A DNA stretch of 64,000 nucleotides from assembly GCA_014925825.1 (NCBI GenBank), contig JACGCK010000023.1:62001-126000 (forward strand), given 5' to 3'. A model generated the notes under the pieces. The model had not been told where the DNA came from and ran no database searches. It saw only the letters and a list, made by a program, of their open reading frames with translations. The translations under genes and the position numbers were made by a program. This DNA is from Pholiota molesta (Eukaryota; Basidiomycota; Agaricomycetes; Agaricales; Strophariaceae). This document shows, in pieces, positions 22,473 to 34,743 of the stretch (the first letter of the stretch is position 1; every line of letters begins with the position of its first letter).

Positions 22473-23837
22473 ATGACCTCCGAGTCTACCAAGAAGCAAC
22501 TCCAAACCTACAATCAAGCCTCGCAAAAGTATTCCTTTTTTTCGCTGTTCTCTTCGCCTCAACCTAATTCAATGCACAATAGTTCGCACCCCTCTCCTTC
22601 CTATTCTTTTCATGGTTCAAATTCAAGTCATTCTACAGATAATGGGTTGGTAATAGAAACTCACCTTCTGTGAATATGCTCCCTCACGAATAGACTTCAT
22701 TCTTAACTACCCAATTGACTGCGCAGATCTGGAGCTCGAACCTACCACATTTCTAACTACGCAACTAGGTTTGTGTTCTTCCCATACTCAGTTCCTATTC
22801 CTGTGCTGAAGCTTGGCGCAGCTATGCAAACAAGAAGTCAAGTTTGATTTCGGTAACCTTCGAAGAGGACAAGAATACCTCAAGGTCTATTATGACAGTG
22901 GTCGTTTTTTTCCTTCTCTTCACATCGGTGCCTTTATCAATCATGGCGTGGAAACCCTTGGGCCTTTCGCAATATATCCATGCGCATGCGACGAGGACCA
23001 CAGAATTTGTGAAGCAACCTGTCAACGTTCCAGTAGAAGAAACGTGGAATCCAGATGACAACGACCCTGCGGAAGACAAGGTTGAATTTTCACAAAATCC
23101 ACCACCAAGCGAAGGCGGAAAGGACCTCCCTCATCCGAATGACCGCCGGACTTGGAATCTATCCTGGGACGAGCCCAAACCCGGTAAACATTGTCTGGCT
23201 TTTGGAACTCGAGAATACACAGCGAGATTATGGAACGTACCATTCTACGCAAACTGGACAAGACCTGCGAGAATACCGAAGCAACAATCCATGGCGTCGT
23301 GATTTCCAAGCCAACTTTTGCGAGAACAAAGTGAGTCGCAATCGGATTCCTTCGTTCGATGAGCTGACGATCCATATCTAGTGGCCTTTTGGAGGAGTCA
23401 TAGGTCATTGGACTATTGATTTTGGAGAGGAAGACTGTTTGGCACGTTGGGGTAAAATCATCGACAAGGCAAGTAAAGTAAACCACTTGCGGTATATCTG
23501 ACTTCATTCAACCTTTTGTGTAGGGATGCGTCAAACATAATTCGAAACTGCGTGTGAGTTATGAGTTTTGTACCTATGCATTATGTGCTGAAACTAGTTT
23601 TTTTTTAGCGTTATCAAGCACGGCTTTCGAACATTGATAAAGCAGAAGATTGGTCCGCAATTTGCAGCACTGCTCCTGTAAAAATTCATGGATTATCAAT
23701 ACCCAAACCGACGGTCTGTGAGAATCAGGTAAGTGAACACTCATTGCAGAATTGAACAATGCAGCTGACATACTCGACGGTGATAGGGTTTCTGGGGTGT
23801 CTATGGTGTTTGGGACGTGGAAGACAACAGCTGTTAA
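22473..23837 (+). CDS. Orphan single-pass membrane protein with duplicated KPTxCEN motif
   Basis: Multi-exon protein of a basidiomycete-only type. A Ser-rich cytosolic N-terminus (MTSESTKKQLQTYNQASQKY) leads through two introns to SLISVTFEEDKNTSRS and one hydrophobic span (IMTVVVFFLLFTSVPLSIMA). A lumenal/extracellular part follows with a CLAFGTREYTARL block and two related modules: ISKPTFCENK-WPFGGVIGHW and IPKPTVCENQ-GFWGVYGVWD. The stop is at 23835. One of the introns is GC-AG (23469-23523). Frame corrections are needed near 23236 and 23307 (a T missing from a T-run before GCGAG). The last exons are short. No catalytic motif is seen; a surface or secretory-pathway role is inferred from topology only. 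Confidence 0.6.
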
Positions 23838-24078
23838 ATCGACACTGGTCATTGGAATAATACTACATATAATAGTACACGGCCACTACAGGCCAACAAG
23901 ATAACCATCTCGAGTATGACCAAAGAATAGTTATGCCAGGTTATGTCCCCTTACGGAGCGGGAGAACGGAGGCGTCGGAAAACGGACATTAACGTTTTAC
24001 CACCATCTACGCCCCATCTACACATACATTATTTTCAGCAATTTGTTGTGATAAGAATATAATCAATATTAAAAGGAC

Positions 24079-26360
24079 TCACTCTCCAGCAGCGACCTCT
24101 TTACAACAGTCTTCAAATTCTGTCGAAAGCGATACCTCATCCCACTTATCGACAACATAGTCCTAGACGTGGGAGGATCAGAAATCAAGAATATTCGAGA
24201 GATTGATATCCAAGGCTCTCACTTCGACCAGCGAACGTAAATCATCCCAGGCAGCCGTAGCGAGAAGAAGTGCGAAACTAGATTGTGGGGTAATTGTAGA
24301 CATGATATGCTCCAATGCAAGAGCTGCGAGATTGGGCATGACATAACGATGTGCCACCTGGTAGATCGATAATGCTGAGGCTGGTGCAGGCGCAGGCGTC
24401 GGATGTGGGTGCGGATCGGGGCTGCAAAGACTAGCCGGATTTCGAGCAGAACGAGGAGAAAGAGAATACTGTGGCAAAGTTGGAAAGGCATTCGCAGTTG
24501 GAACGTTGATAGTTTTCGATCTGGGAACACCAGAAGAAGAGGCGTTAGATATTGGCCCAGTATTTGAGCTGTCGGTAGCCCTCGGAATCGTACTGCCGTT
24601 GGCGCGGGAAGAACCCGCAGATGCTTTTGAAGTGCTACCGCCCGCAATGGGGTTGATTTCAGAGTATTACTTCTGGAAGCGGTCGCAGATGAAGCTGCCG
24701 CAGGCTGTTGGTGAGGCTCCGACTTTCTGCTCGTCGACCTACTGACAGCAGCGCTGATAGGGGCACTTTCACCGCTAGTTGCACTTCTGTTGTCGGCAGT
24801 ACCGTCTTCGCTGGCTCCTCCTCGATGGAATGTCTTCCAATCCCATTCGCCCTGCTGACCGGTTAACCATTTTGCACTCCAACCTGCACCCACACCTTCG
24901 ACGGCATTTCGGGGATCGTCATCCTGTTTGAACAGCAACCAATTTGCGTAGCAGTACTTCAACAGCCAATATATCGTCTCGAAGTCGGCTTCTTCCACCA
25001 CTATTGTATAAAGCTTCCTCTCTCCATTTGACGCTCCGGCTGAGTTTTCGGAAAAAGATGATGAAAGCATAGTGGCGAAGTATTCAGAACGGCGAGTTAA
25101 TATGTCGGAGTGAGCAAATATAATTCTCTTTCGAGCGGTTGGATAGCCTGAAAACGGTCCAGGGGAGATAGAGCCAGACATGGCTGATGTCGTACTATGG
25201 CTTGATGATTCCTGAGTCCCAGAATATTTTTCCAAGCAGACAAAACGGACATCGCCGGTGTCTATTTCAAAAGCCATTCTAATCAGAGTGATCGTTTTAC
25301 AGATGACGACAACTCACTAGAGTTGTCCAAAGAAGCTTCGAGACCATCTAGGAGATCTCGAGGAACATGATAAATTGAAGGATGTTGAGGTATTGATGGC
25401 CCAAGAGGGCTGTGAATTTGTACGCATAAAACGAATGAATCTGCCTCCCTTATTCTTGCATTTTGGAGCAAGTCGCTCAAAGATGGTAAAGGACACTCTG
25501 GTTCGTATGAGACGTTATTCGTCAAACACAATTAGAATTCGATGACCATTTAACTCACCCCAAACCTCGCTTTCACGTCGAAAAACCCAATCATTCTGCC
25601 AAAACTCCCAAACCCAATCAGGACGAGCACCTCGTTCGCCGATACGGTCATTTTGGCATTTAATAGCGGCCATCATTGAAGCATGAGTTTCATACTCATC
25701 TTCTGCAAAATCTAACATCAAAGAGGTGATATATACAGACAACGTGGTGGGTGGGCTTATGGAGCCTTCGCTTTCGGGAAGAATTGTGGGAGCTGAAAAG
25801 GCGGATATGTTAGTTCGCAAATGTATCGACTTGTAGGTATCATGCACCAATTTCGAGCTTGAATTTATGATCTCCTAGCGTAGGGGATTCTTTGAGTATG
25901 TCGAAGTCTCCGACTTCGCCATTCTGGTGAGAGCTCTCAACTCCCTCCACGAAGTCTCTCAGCTTATGAACACTGGGAATAATCCATTCGAATCCCTATG
26001 AGATCGAGGTGAGTTTCTTTGTTCCAGAATCATTTAAAATTCATTACAGTGAATGTCCATTGCCTTGTGTTCTCTCCCGGCGAGCCTAGCATCATGGAAG
26101 ATCCTTGTGATCTGGGAATAAATGAATTTCTAGCTAACTGGCTACCAGAGTAAGCGCTTTGAGTGCTAGATGCAGAAACAGATGATCTAGGATCCCAGCT
26201 AGTCTGGAGGTTGGATCCCTGAAATGACGGATGTGGCGAAGTTTGTTGGCTCCTATATGAATAACTGCGAGCCCAAGGCCAGCCGGTCGTGATATGGTGG
26301 GGTAGGTCTTCCAGATGAAGAGGTGGGAGGAGAGGATGGGTAACGGCTCTGTTCTGACAT
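24079..26360 (-). CDS. BTB/POZ-domain protein
   Basis: Multi-exon protein starting MSEQSRYPSSPPTSSSGRP at ATG 26360. A Ser/Thr/Gln-rich N-terminus leads into a sandwich-like domain (TRQWTFTGFEWIIPSVHKLR, DDRIG-type loops, WVWEFWQNDWVFRRESEVW) that is MATH-like in position. The BTB core follows: KRIIFAHSDILTRRSEYFAT, MLSSSFSEN and VVEEADFETIYWLLKYCYAN, interrupted by a long Ser/Ala/Pro-rich insert, then QVAHRYVMPNLAALALEHIM and the final helix YVVDKWDEVSLSTEFEDCCK. Such proteins often serve as CUL3 adaptors. Frame corrections are needed near 26265, 25310 and 24668 (the last fits one C missing from CC). Substrate unknown. Confidence 0.7.
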
Positions 26361-27091
26361 CCAAAGAACTTAATTTCGAACCAGGGCGTCGCGTAAGAAG
26401 ACTCCTAAGATAGACTTCCCGTTTAAGAAATCAGAACTTGAACTCGTACTTACATGTGACCCTCTATCATCCAACTCGTGACTCGTCGCGTCCATCGCGC
26501 CTTCAAGGCCTCAGGCCTCAACGTTGACTTGAATTGTCGTTTCTTAGTTGTTCTTAGCAGCTGTAACCTATATAACTAAATTTGAGCGAATGGTGCGAAA
26601 TCTTGTGGTGTAACACTCATACGTGAAAACTTGGTGGGCGAAAGCCTTAGCCAATTGTGCAATTCATTATTTTAGAAGTACTATCTAATAGTAAACAACG
26701 ATGTTTGCTGCAACTAGGACATGTCTAGAAAAAAATAAAAACAACTTTGAAGACATCCATTGTCGTTGTGACCCGACTTTTTACAGTGGGTGCTTTTCAA
26801 AATTTAGAGGCAGTGCTCAGGCAGCTCAGCAGATAAGCAATTAAAGGAGGCAGAAGCGGCCCGGGATTCACTTTTAACCATGATCATCATTCAAGTTGAG
26901 CCAGGATTATTGGCATTTACTATTGGAACCATATGCACGAGCATGTGCATCGCGTTATCTGGCGCTCCAGGAATGAACGGGCTCTTAACCGAATTTCCGA
27001 AAGATAGACCACTGACGTGATATCATCTCATGATCACCCTCTCGTCTTCCCACAGCTTCTCACCTTGCTATAAGAGCCGCTTTCTTTAGCC
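26361..27091. other. Divergent promoter region, no gene seen
   Basis: Between the BTB gene (-) and the carboxypeptidase-like gene (+). AT-rich with no long frame of either strand showing family character and no repeats recognised. Confidence 0.5.
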
Positions 27092-30000
27092 ATGATATTC
27101 ATGGATATTGAAAAGCAGCCGTCCAAAGAATCTGATTCCTCCTTCACGGAGGGCGCCAGTAAAAGCCATGGCCTTCGCTCGAGTCCAGCGCCTAGGCGGC
27201 GATATTTCCTTCGCAAGACACTAGGGAGTTGTGCTGGTCTCCTCATCCTCTTACTCTTCCTCAGGTCTACCACCAACAAATTTCTTCCACGCGTTAACCT
27301 TCCTACTTGGAAGTTGTCTCCTTTTGCGACACAGAACTTTCCCCACCCACACCGTCGACCATTATCTCTCGAAGAGCGCGAGCAACTCTTCCTGTGAGTC
27401 ATTCGGAGACCTGTTCGGCAGCATCAGATTCTAACAGAACATTCAGCTCTGTGCCAAATACTGAAAGTGCTTTAGAAGCTTCTCGCGCTTATGCGACACA
27501 TCCCCACCTTGCTGGAAGCTCCGAGGATTTCCTCGATGCCAAAGTGCTCCTACACCTCTTCCAGGACGAGTTCAATATTCGCAAGCCTCTCCATCTCCCC
27601 ATATTTCCCGCAGGAACGCCAGAATCGCGCAATGCAACTTTACTTCTTACAGGACCAGATGCCCCCAATCGCCCAACTGCGTGGATTGATACTTATTATC
27701 CCGTCATGAATACTGGGGTGGAACAAGGCTTGCAAATCCTAGACACTAACGGACCAGCTTGTGGACTGCTGACCTTGTTGAGGATGGCGACCCACGCGAT
27801 CCAGACGCGCATAAATACAAAGACACGATCCCGACCTGGCATGGTTTAAGTAGCGATGGTGACGTGACAGGCCAACTTATCTACGCGAATTACGGCAGGA
27901 AAGAGGTACTATCCATCGAACCTCAGAAGCTTTGACAAAACCTTACCTACGTCAATGATTTTAGGATTATGACGAGCTCGTAGCGCAAGGAACAAACTTT
28001 ACTGGCAAAATCGTTCTTACACGCTATGGCGCCAATTTTAGAGGACTCAAGGTTTGTGATAGCTTAAATCTTTTCAAATGCTGAAGCCAACATTTTTATA
28101 CTAGATCAAAGGTGCTCAAGAACTTGGAGCACTGGGAGTACTTATCTATTCGGATCCACGCGACGATGGATATGTTACTGTCAAGAATGATTACTCTCCT
28201 TACCCAGCTGGCCTGCCAGGAACCCTTCTTCTGTACAACGCGGAAGCGTTCAGTACCTTTCTTCGTACCCTGGAGACCCACTACCCCAGGATATCCTGCG
28301 TACGAAGATGCGGAGCGCACTGAAGGATCCAATATCCCCAAAATTCCGAGCTTACCCATCTCATGGCACAACGCAGAGAGACTCCTCGAGGAAATTGGCG
28401 ATGTATATGTCCAGACCGAAGAAGGAAAGAAACGTCTGAGTGGAAAGGCCAGTCAGCGAAACATTCGACTTGTAAATCATGGTATTTATATGATGCTTTT
28501 GTATCGTTCGACGGTGTCACTGACTATTCTATTAGTCGATACCAAGGTTACACCAATCTGGAATACTATGGCTTCTATTCCTGGCCATATCAAGAATGAA
28601 GTTGTAGTAATTGGATGTCATCGTGATGGTTGGTAATTTCTCTTATCTTCTCCCATTGCGCATCTGAATATCGAATATATACAGCTTGGGTCCTAGGCGC
28701 CGCTGACCCCACTAGTGGCACTGTTTCCCTTCATGAAATTATCCGTGGATATGGAGCATTGCTGAGAAAAGGCTGGAAGCCGTTGCGAACCAGTGAGTAC
28801 ACGTCATTTGTACATAGTGCGTCGCTGAACGAAATCTCAGTCGTGATTGCAAGTTGGGATGCTGAAGAGGTGTGTGTATATTCATTTAGCTCGGGACGCA
28901 ACCCAATCGTAGCTAATAATCTCTAGTATGGACTTATCGGCAGCACCGAGTGGGGTGAAGATTTTGGACCCTGGATTTCAGAGCACGTCGTTGCCTATTT
29001 GAATGTCGATGTCTCCGTTGCTGGTTCTCGTTTGAGCATCTCTGGCTCACCATCACTGGCACATATCATCAAACAGACGGCGCTGGATGTTCCTCATCCG
29101 ACGGATGGCACCTGACCCTATGGGATGCACTCGACGGCGAAGGCCCATACAAAGAATTCGTCCAGAATGGAACCGCCGATGCTGATTTCTTAGAGTTATA
29201 CTTCGAGCAAGAGCGTAAGCTCAAAGCCTCTAAGACCAGAGTCCATCCTCTTGGCAGTGGAAGTGATTTCACTGTCTTCTTGCAGCACCTCGGAGTCGCC
29301 AGCTCAGATCAGGGTTTGGAGGCACACTGAGTGACGCTCCCTATCACTATCATTCCATTTACGATAGTCAATCGTGGCAAGAAAGATATGCTGATCCCGG
29401 CTTCCATCGCCATGTAAGTACAACGAGTTCGTTTTCATCATGAGCACTGATTAATCCACTTTTTTTTTGAAGGTGGCGGTTGCACAATATCTCGGTCTTT
29501 GGGCTGCGAATTACCGATTCCATTGTTCTTCCCCTTAATACCACGCAATATTCACTAGAACTCGATGATTACCTCGATGAGTAGGTCGATATGCAGCCAA
29601 ATACTTGAAATCTTCTGATGTATATTTGCACTAGGATCGAAAGTTTGGTGCCTTCTTTGGGAGCGGAGATAGCTGAGAAAGTCAAGCTCTCTTCTCTCCG
29701 AAAACAATCACGAAGTTCAAGGATCGAGTCTCAAACTCGATGCCGAAAAGGCGGAAGCTGAGGAGGAATTCAGAAAGCTCTCAAGCACATAAGGTTCCCA
29801 GGACGACGTGGCGTCCGCCAGAGCAGACGAAGAATTGGCTCGTTACGCCGCGCAGCGGATTGGGTTAAGAGCATCTTTGGCGTTTCTCCTCCTACCGAAG
29901 AAGAATTGCAGCGATTAAGTCTTCGCAGTGCTGATTCATGGCAGGAATACCTCGAATATGCATCTATCACTGATGTTGAAGAATGGAATAAACTGGACGA

Positions 30001-30372
30001 TATAGAGGACGAGAATGCATGGCATGGCTTGCCCTTCCCTATCCGAAAGTTTATAAGGCAGCTAAACGTGTGGCGAAAGCCAATAAGAAGCTGATCGCAT
30101 TCGAGCGTGGATTCATTTCGGAGGGCGGTATCAAGGAAAGGGAATGGTAAAACATCTCGGTGTGGCTCCTGGAAAGTGGCTGGGTAGGTTCTTGCTCTAT
30201 TCATGTGGACGGTTTGCGGATAGCTGAATTTTTGGCAATAGGCTACGGCGCGACAACGTTCCCAGGACTCACAGAAGCTATTACTTATGAGAAGAATATC
30301 ACCCTCATCCACCACGAAGCCAATCGATTGGAGATCCTTCTCAAGGCGTTGGCTGCTACGATTGAGCCTTAA
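27092..30372 (+). CDS. Glutamate carboxypeptidase II / transferrin-receptor-like M28 metallopeptidase
   Basis: Type II membrane protein: a cytosolic N-terminus ([18 protein letters not shown]), a signal anchor ([16 protein letters not shown]), then a PA domain and an M28B peptidase domain. Zinc and catalytic positions known from human GCPII are present: [16 protein letters not shown] (His and bridging Asp), SWDAEE (general-base Glu and zinc Glu), [12 protein letters not shown] (Asp), YHYHSIYDS (His). A helical dimerisation domain ends the chain ([39 protein letters not shown]). About eight introns. Frame corrections are needed near 27750, 28216, 28290, 29114, 29318, 29505 and in the region after 29700. 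Most fit a lost base in CC, CCC, AA or GGG. With all ligands kept it is probably an active peptidase; the substrate is not predictable. Confidence 0.85.
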
Positions 30373-30691
30373 TTGACGCTGAACACTGGATCATCTTGCC
30401 ATGTACTTGCGGTAGGAGTTATTCGTCATAGGTATCAGATGTATCAAACAATTTTACTATTACTGTATTCTTCGAGCGAAGATACATCAACTTATTTTAG
30501 GAGCAGATTCTGTGTCTTACGGCACCCGTCTCTTGCGCGTCCAAAGGCGGTGTGTTGAAATATTGAACACCCGAACCAAAAGGAAGAGATGGTTCTGAAT
30601 CACTTGAAGTCTGCTTTGCTGTTTGTTTCTGGTGTCGATAGTCACTATATTAAGCGATCTCTCCGGTACCTTGCCGCCCAAAATCAGAGAA
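30373..30691. other. Convergent 3' intergenic region, no gene seen
   Basis: Lies between the stop codons of the M28 gene (+) and the DUF6534 gene (-). AT-rich; no distinctive structure recognised. Confidence 0.5.
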
Positions 30692-32164
30692 CTAGTCCCG
30701 ACTGCTCAAGTTATAGTCAAAGCTTACCAGCACGGTTGGCTCCATTGGTTCGCTCCTTTCATACCCCGTCTCCGGTGGTGTTCGATCCCATTGCCAGCTA
30801 CTCAAAGATGTTCTACCCAGATCATGCGATTTCATTCGTTGGCGCAATTTTTTTCGTGAATTTAGAGTTCGCAGCATTCCGAAAGTATAGAATTTTCCTG
30901 AAAGTAGAACGAAGAATAATACGAAATGGTCATCCATTTGCTAAAGCGGTCCAGGCTGTGAGGTTTGGCTATTAAACAGGAATGGCGCATCGTACCGGTT
31001 TTGCATGGTACAATCCTACACCAACGAGCATACAAATTAGCGGAAGGATGGCGGATTCCCAGGTCATATGGATCACTTTGAATACTGTTTTGTCGATTTC
31101 TTTGAAGCCAGTTCTTGATCGCAGTAGGGAAATTATCACTGACAAAGTAGTCAGGATGATGCGAACAGCCCCAACACATAGATACACTAGCAAGTTCGCA
31201 CATATTGTTGATACTGTGAGTTCCAACACTTAAGGACGGTTATCGCACATGAACACAGGGAAAATAAGGGATAAGATAAGATAAACTTACCTAAAGAGCC
31301 AAAAATCCACACAGAAAACGCTACTATTGTCTACAAAATGGTCAGAGGAGACACTAGAGAAGGATAGTATTGGACTAGCCGATGGAAGTAGAAATCGGCT
31401 TGCTATCAATGTCTATCGATCCAGAGGGTGAAAGACGAACAAAGAAGTTTGCATAGTTCACTTACATCGTTTGTAATTTCCATCGCCCCGGAATGAAAAG
31501 TTAGGCCCATTGCTATGGCCTAAGCATAGTCATGATACTTTAGCTGTTATATGTCTCTTGAAGATCTTAAAATCACATACTAGGTATAAATTGGAAGCCA
31601 TCACGACTATTGACAAGGAAGAGAGTGGCACCAGAAACCAGATACTTTTGTCTAGCATCTAGAAGAACCTGATCAATTCGAGACTATACATGTACCGTTG
31701 TTGCACACCGACCTTCCAGCACCTCCGGATATAAAATCCTTCGCATAGCCAACAGATCCAACCATTCAGAAATAAATCCGACCACTCAATCCTACTCGTC
31801 GACTGGGTAGGAGCCAAGTCGTAAACTTGGTTTCGATACGGATGAAAATCAATATGCAATAGTTACCCATTTCCGATTGAGGATAAACGTCCTCCACACT
31901 TTGTAGTCTTCCAAAACAGTCTGCAAACTGACATTCTCAATAACATAGATTCTAAGCAAAGGAACCACAAAAAGCGACTCACATAGACAATGCTATAATA
32001 GCAACCACGAACGCACGCTTTCGTCGCGTATCATCTCTACAATCCACAAGATACTTGAAAGCTTGGTTGACAATTGTGCCCAACAGAAATGACTGCAGCA
32101 GTCCATCTAATAGGATAGGTACAGGAAGGTTTTCTGCTGGTTTTCCAGGAACATCGCTATTCAT
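30692..32164 (-). CDS. DUF6534-type multi-pass membrane protein
   Basis: Member of a family greatly expanded in Agaricomycetes, with GPCR-like seven-span topology but unproven function. From ATG 32164: MNSDVPGKPAENLPV then span 1 (LLQSFLLGTIVNQAFKYL), a short cytosolic loop DDTRRKR, span 2 (AFVVAIIALSMSLQTVLEDY), then WRTFILNRKW, LFLNGWICWLCEGFYIRRCW, IWFLVPLSSLSIVVMASNLY, TIVAFSVWIFGSL and ICANLLVYLCVGAVRIIL. The DUF6534 block is RSRTGFKEIDKTVFKVIHMT and LFFVLLSGKFYTFGMLRTLN, with a basic cytosolic tail ending at 30692. About seven introns join without any frame correction, so this gene is intact in the assembly. Confidence 0.8.
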
Positions 32165-32501
32165 TGGGAAAGCGGGTAAGAATGTGGAAACGAAGTCGAA
32201 GGAAGAGAGAAAGGACTTGCAGAATACGGTGATCCTGGTGGCTGACAGATATACCAGTCATTTGCGAGTCGTAACAACGATGCAGAAAGTAGTACATTGG
32301 TCAATGAGTGAGCAATGTCATTGGCAGTCATTTGATTAATGCCCACAGAAGAAACGTTGAATGCAAGTAAAATTTTCATTTACACATACATACAGCATGC
32401 GGCCAAAATCTAAAACCCGCAAGATAACAATTATAGCAATACGACAAGAATATAAAAGGGCATTAGGAGGTATAATATATTAGGACGCACGATAAGTTAA
32501 A
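32165..32501. other. Intergenic, no gene seen
   Basis: Promoter side of the DUF6534 gene and 3' side of the next minus-strand gene. AT-rich with no recognisable motif set. Confidence 0.5.
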
Positions 32502-34743
32502 TTATACATCAGTACGGGCTTGATTCCAGGCGTCGAGATGTTCGTTTATACAATGCTGTTCTAGTTCTTGGTCCGTAGCGCCAATAAACGGAGTAGGTGG
32601 AATATCTGTGTATTTGTTATCATAACGATGCCTATCAAAAAAGGATGAGCAAAACGAAACGCTAAATACACTATGTGCTTTGACGTATATAAATAAAGGG
32701 GACTGACTTGCAAAACCAACAAAACACCTCTCCACGTCGGTTCTCGCCGTATACTTGCTCGAGGATATCCTCTACCAACCGCAGACCATCAGGCCAACCT
32801 CTACGATCTCTTCCTCGTCATCATCTTCTTCTGCAAGTTGTTCAGGGGCATGAGTCGGGTTTGTTTCCGAGATTGTCGCTTCCGTCAAAATGTCTTGTCC
32901 AGCAGTTGAAGGAGGGACAGATGGTGAAGGAGGTGGTGGTGTATTTTGGTCCATAATAGATGACTCCAAGCGTGGTTTCTTATGAGACTCGCTCGGCAAG
33001 TCACTGTCTACGGACATGCTTTCACGTTTCAAATGCATTGTGCGAGGATGAGGAATAGGAGAAGCGCTGTTACTAATTGGTGTACCAATATTAGAATGGT
33101 GTAGATTGGGTAGTATGGATGCTGTGGCGTTAGCAGATTCATACCCCTGCGGAGACTGCCTTATAGTTGGAGTGTTTGAAGGTGAAAATTGGGTTGGCTG
33201 AGAGATCATTGCAGCAACATTGGTAGGGAAAGTTGGGGTTGGCGCTATCAATGAGGGGTTGAAATTTAAGAGAGTTTCGTTGGGAGATATAGTGGTTGGG
33301 GAAACATGCTGTCCGCTCGATTGAGGACGTGTTGTCTCAATTTTAAGATTTTGCATCAATTGGAAAGGATGAGGGCCGTTGGAAAGGGCACTCCTGTTAA
33401 CGGCAGTCAAATGGGGTGGTAATTGAAGACCAGGATTTTGGGTTGGCAATGGCGCTGATCCACTCGCATTGTAGGAGTTGGTAAGCTGTTCGAGAATGTA
33501 TGCCCATGCGTTGACCGGAAAGTTTGCGACGTTGGAGATGGACCTGAAGGAAGAATAGAATTGGAAGCACGTCGGACATTAGCGTTGGATGTCGCTCCCA
33601 TATTAGGGAGTTGATTGGGTCGTGAATTATGCTGCATAGAAGTGGCGTATTGATACTATAAGAAAGGATATAAATGAGATTCGAAAATATAAAAATAGAG
33701 AGCCTACCTGAGGAGGCAAATTTGCTATCGGTGATATAGATGGCGGCTGCCCATGAACCTACCATATTGGCATCAGCTGAAGGAAAAAATATATACGAGA
33801 TAGAGATGGCTCACTTGTTGGTTTTGCGGGTGAGAATATGACGATTGCATCTGAATTGGTGGGTTCATTGGGTCTGGAGACCACATATTATTTCAACGGT
33901 GATTTGACTCTTGAACAGAGACTTACTTGTCATATTCCCTGAAACTCTTCGAGAAGGATTTGAAGCAGAAAACTGCAAATGCTGTCTCTGAAGCTCCTTG
34001 TTTTGCTGCATCTCCATTTCGTTCCTCCGCAGTTGTTGCTGACCAGCGAAGTTTGGGTTGATATCAGTCGAAGAGCGAGTTACGAACATATGCTGGTTTG
34101 GGATGGGTCCAGATTGAGCTTGCGCTGGGATGTGAAGATTAACCAGAGGCAAGTTTTGTCTCGGATTGTGTGCATTTCGTAGCGTTTGTTGTTGGAAGGT
34201 CTGATGTGCCGTCTGATCTTGGCGTGGTTGTGATTGATTCATGACCTGACCACCTCTAATAATCTCTCTCAACTGAACGATTTCCTGGTATGCACGGTTA
34301 TACGTCTCCATTAGAGCCATGTATTCTCTATGTAGCTTGGCGTAGGTCTGATCTTGCCCAACTGTAATGAGGTCTGCGTTGGACTTGATCTTCATCACCT
34401 GGTCGAGCTGCATTTTTAGGGTGCGATTTTCCAGCTCCAGACTGGTTATGCGTTTGATCTTTTCCGTTTCTGGCGCGTTCAATAAGCGGATATTTTCGTC
34501 TTGGGCCTTCATGGTTTCCACAAGGCGCTTGTTATCTTCGTAAAGCTTCACGTTTTCGTTCTGCCAGTTTTTATTCCGCGCTTCCAACTCCTGGAGTCTG
34601 GCGGGCATCCCAGGGTAATATCCAAGTTCTTGAAGACAACCGTTCGCAGTACTGGCCAAGATTTCAACGACCTTTTGGCGCGTCTCTGTAGGCGGGGCTG
34701 GATTGGGAGATGGTGCAGTGGGCCCTCTGCGAAAGAACGTCAT
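32502..34743 (-). CDS. Coiled-coil, Gln/Pro-rich protein with C-terminal C2HC-like finger
   Basis: No named family recognised. The chain opens MTFFRRGPTAPSPNPAPPTE, then a long coiled coil (ARLQELEARNKNWQNENVKL, TSLELENRTLKMQLDQVMKI, EYMALMETYNRAYQEIVQLR). A long low-complexity region rich in Gln, Pro, Asn and Ser with small introns follows. The C-terminus has an acidic stretch (EEDDDEEEIVEVG), a helical segment DGLRLVEDILEQVYGENRRG and a putative zinc finger FCWFCK ... QHCINEH. The stop is at 32502. Frame corrections are needed near 33440 and near 32795 (one C missing from CCC before TGATGG restores the finger exon). The architecture suggests a nuclear regulatory or scaffold protein; that is inference only. 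Confidence 0.62.
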
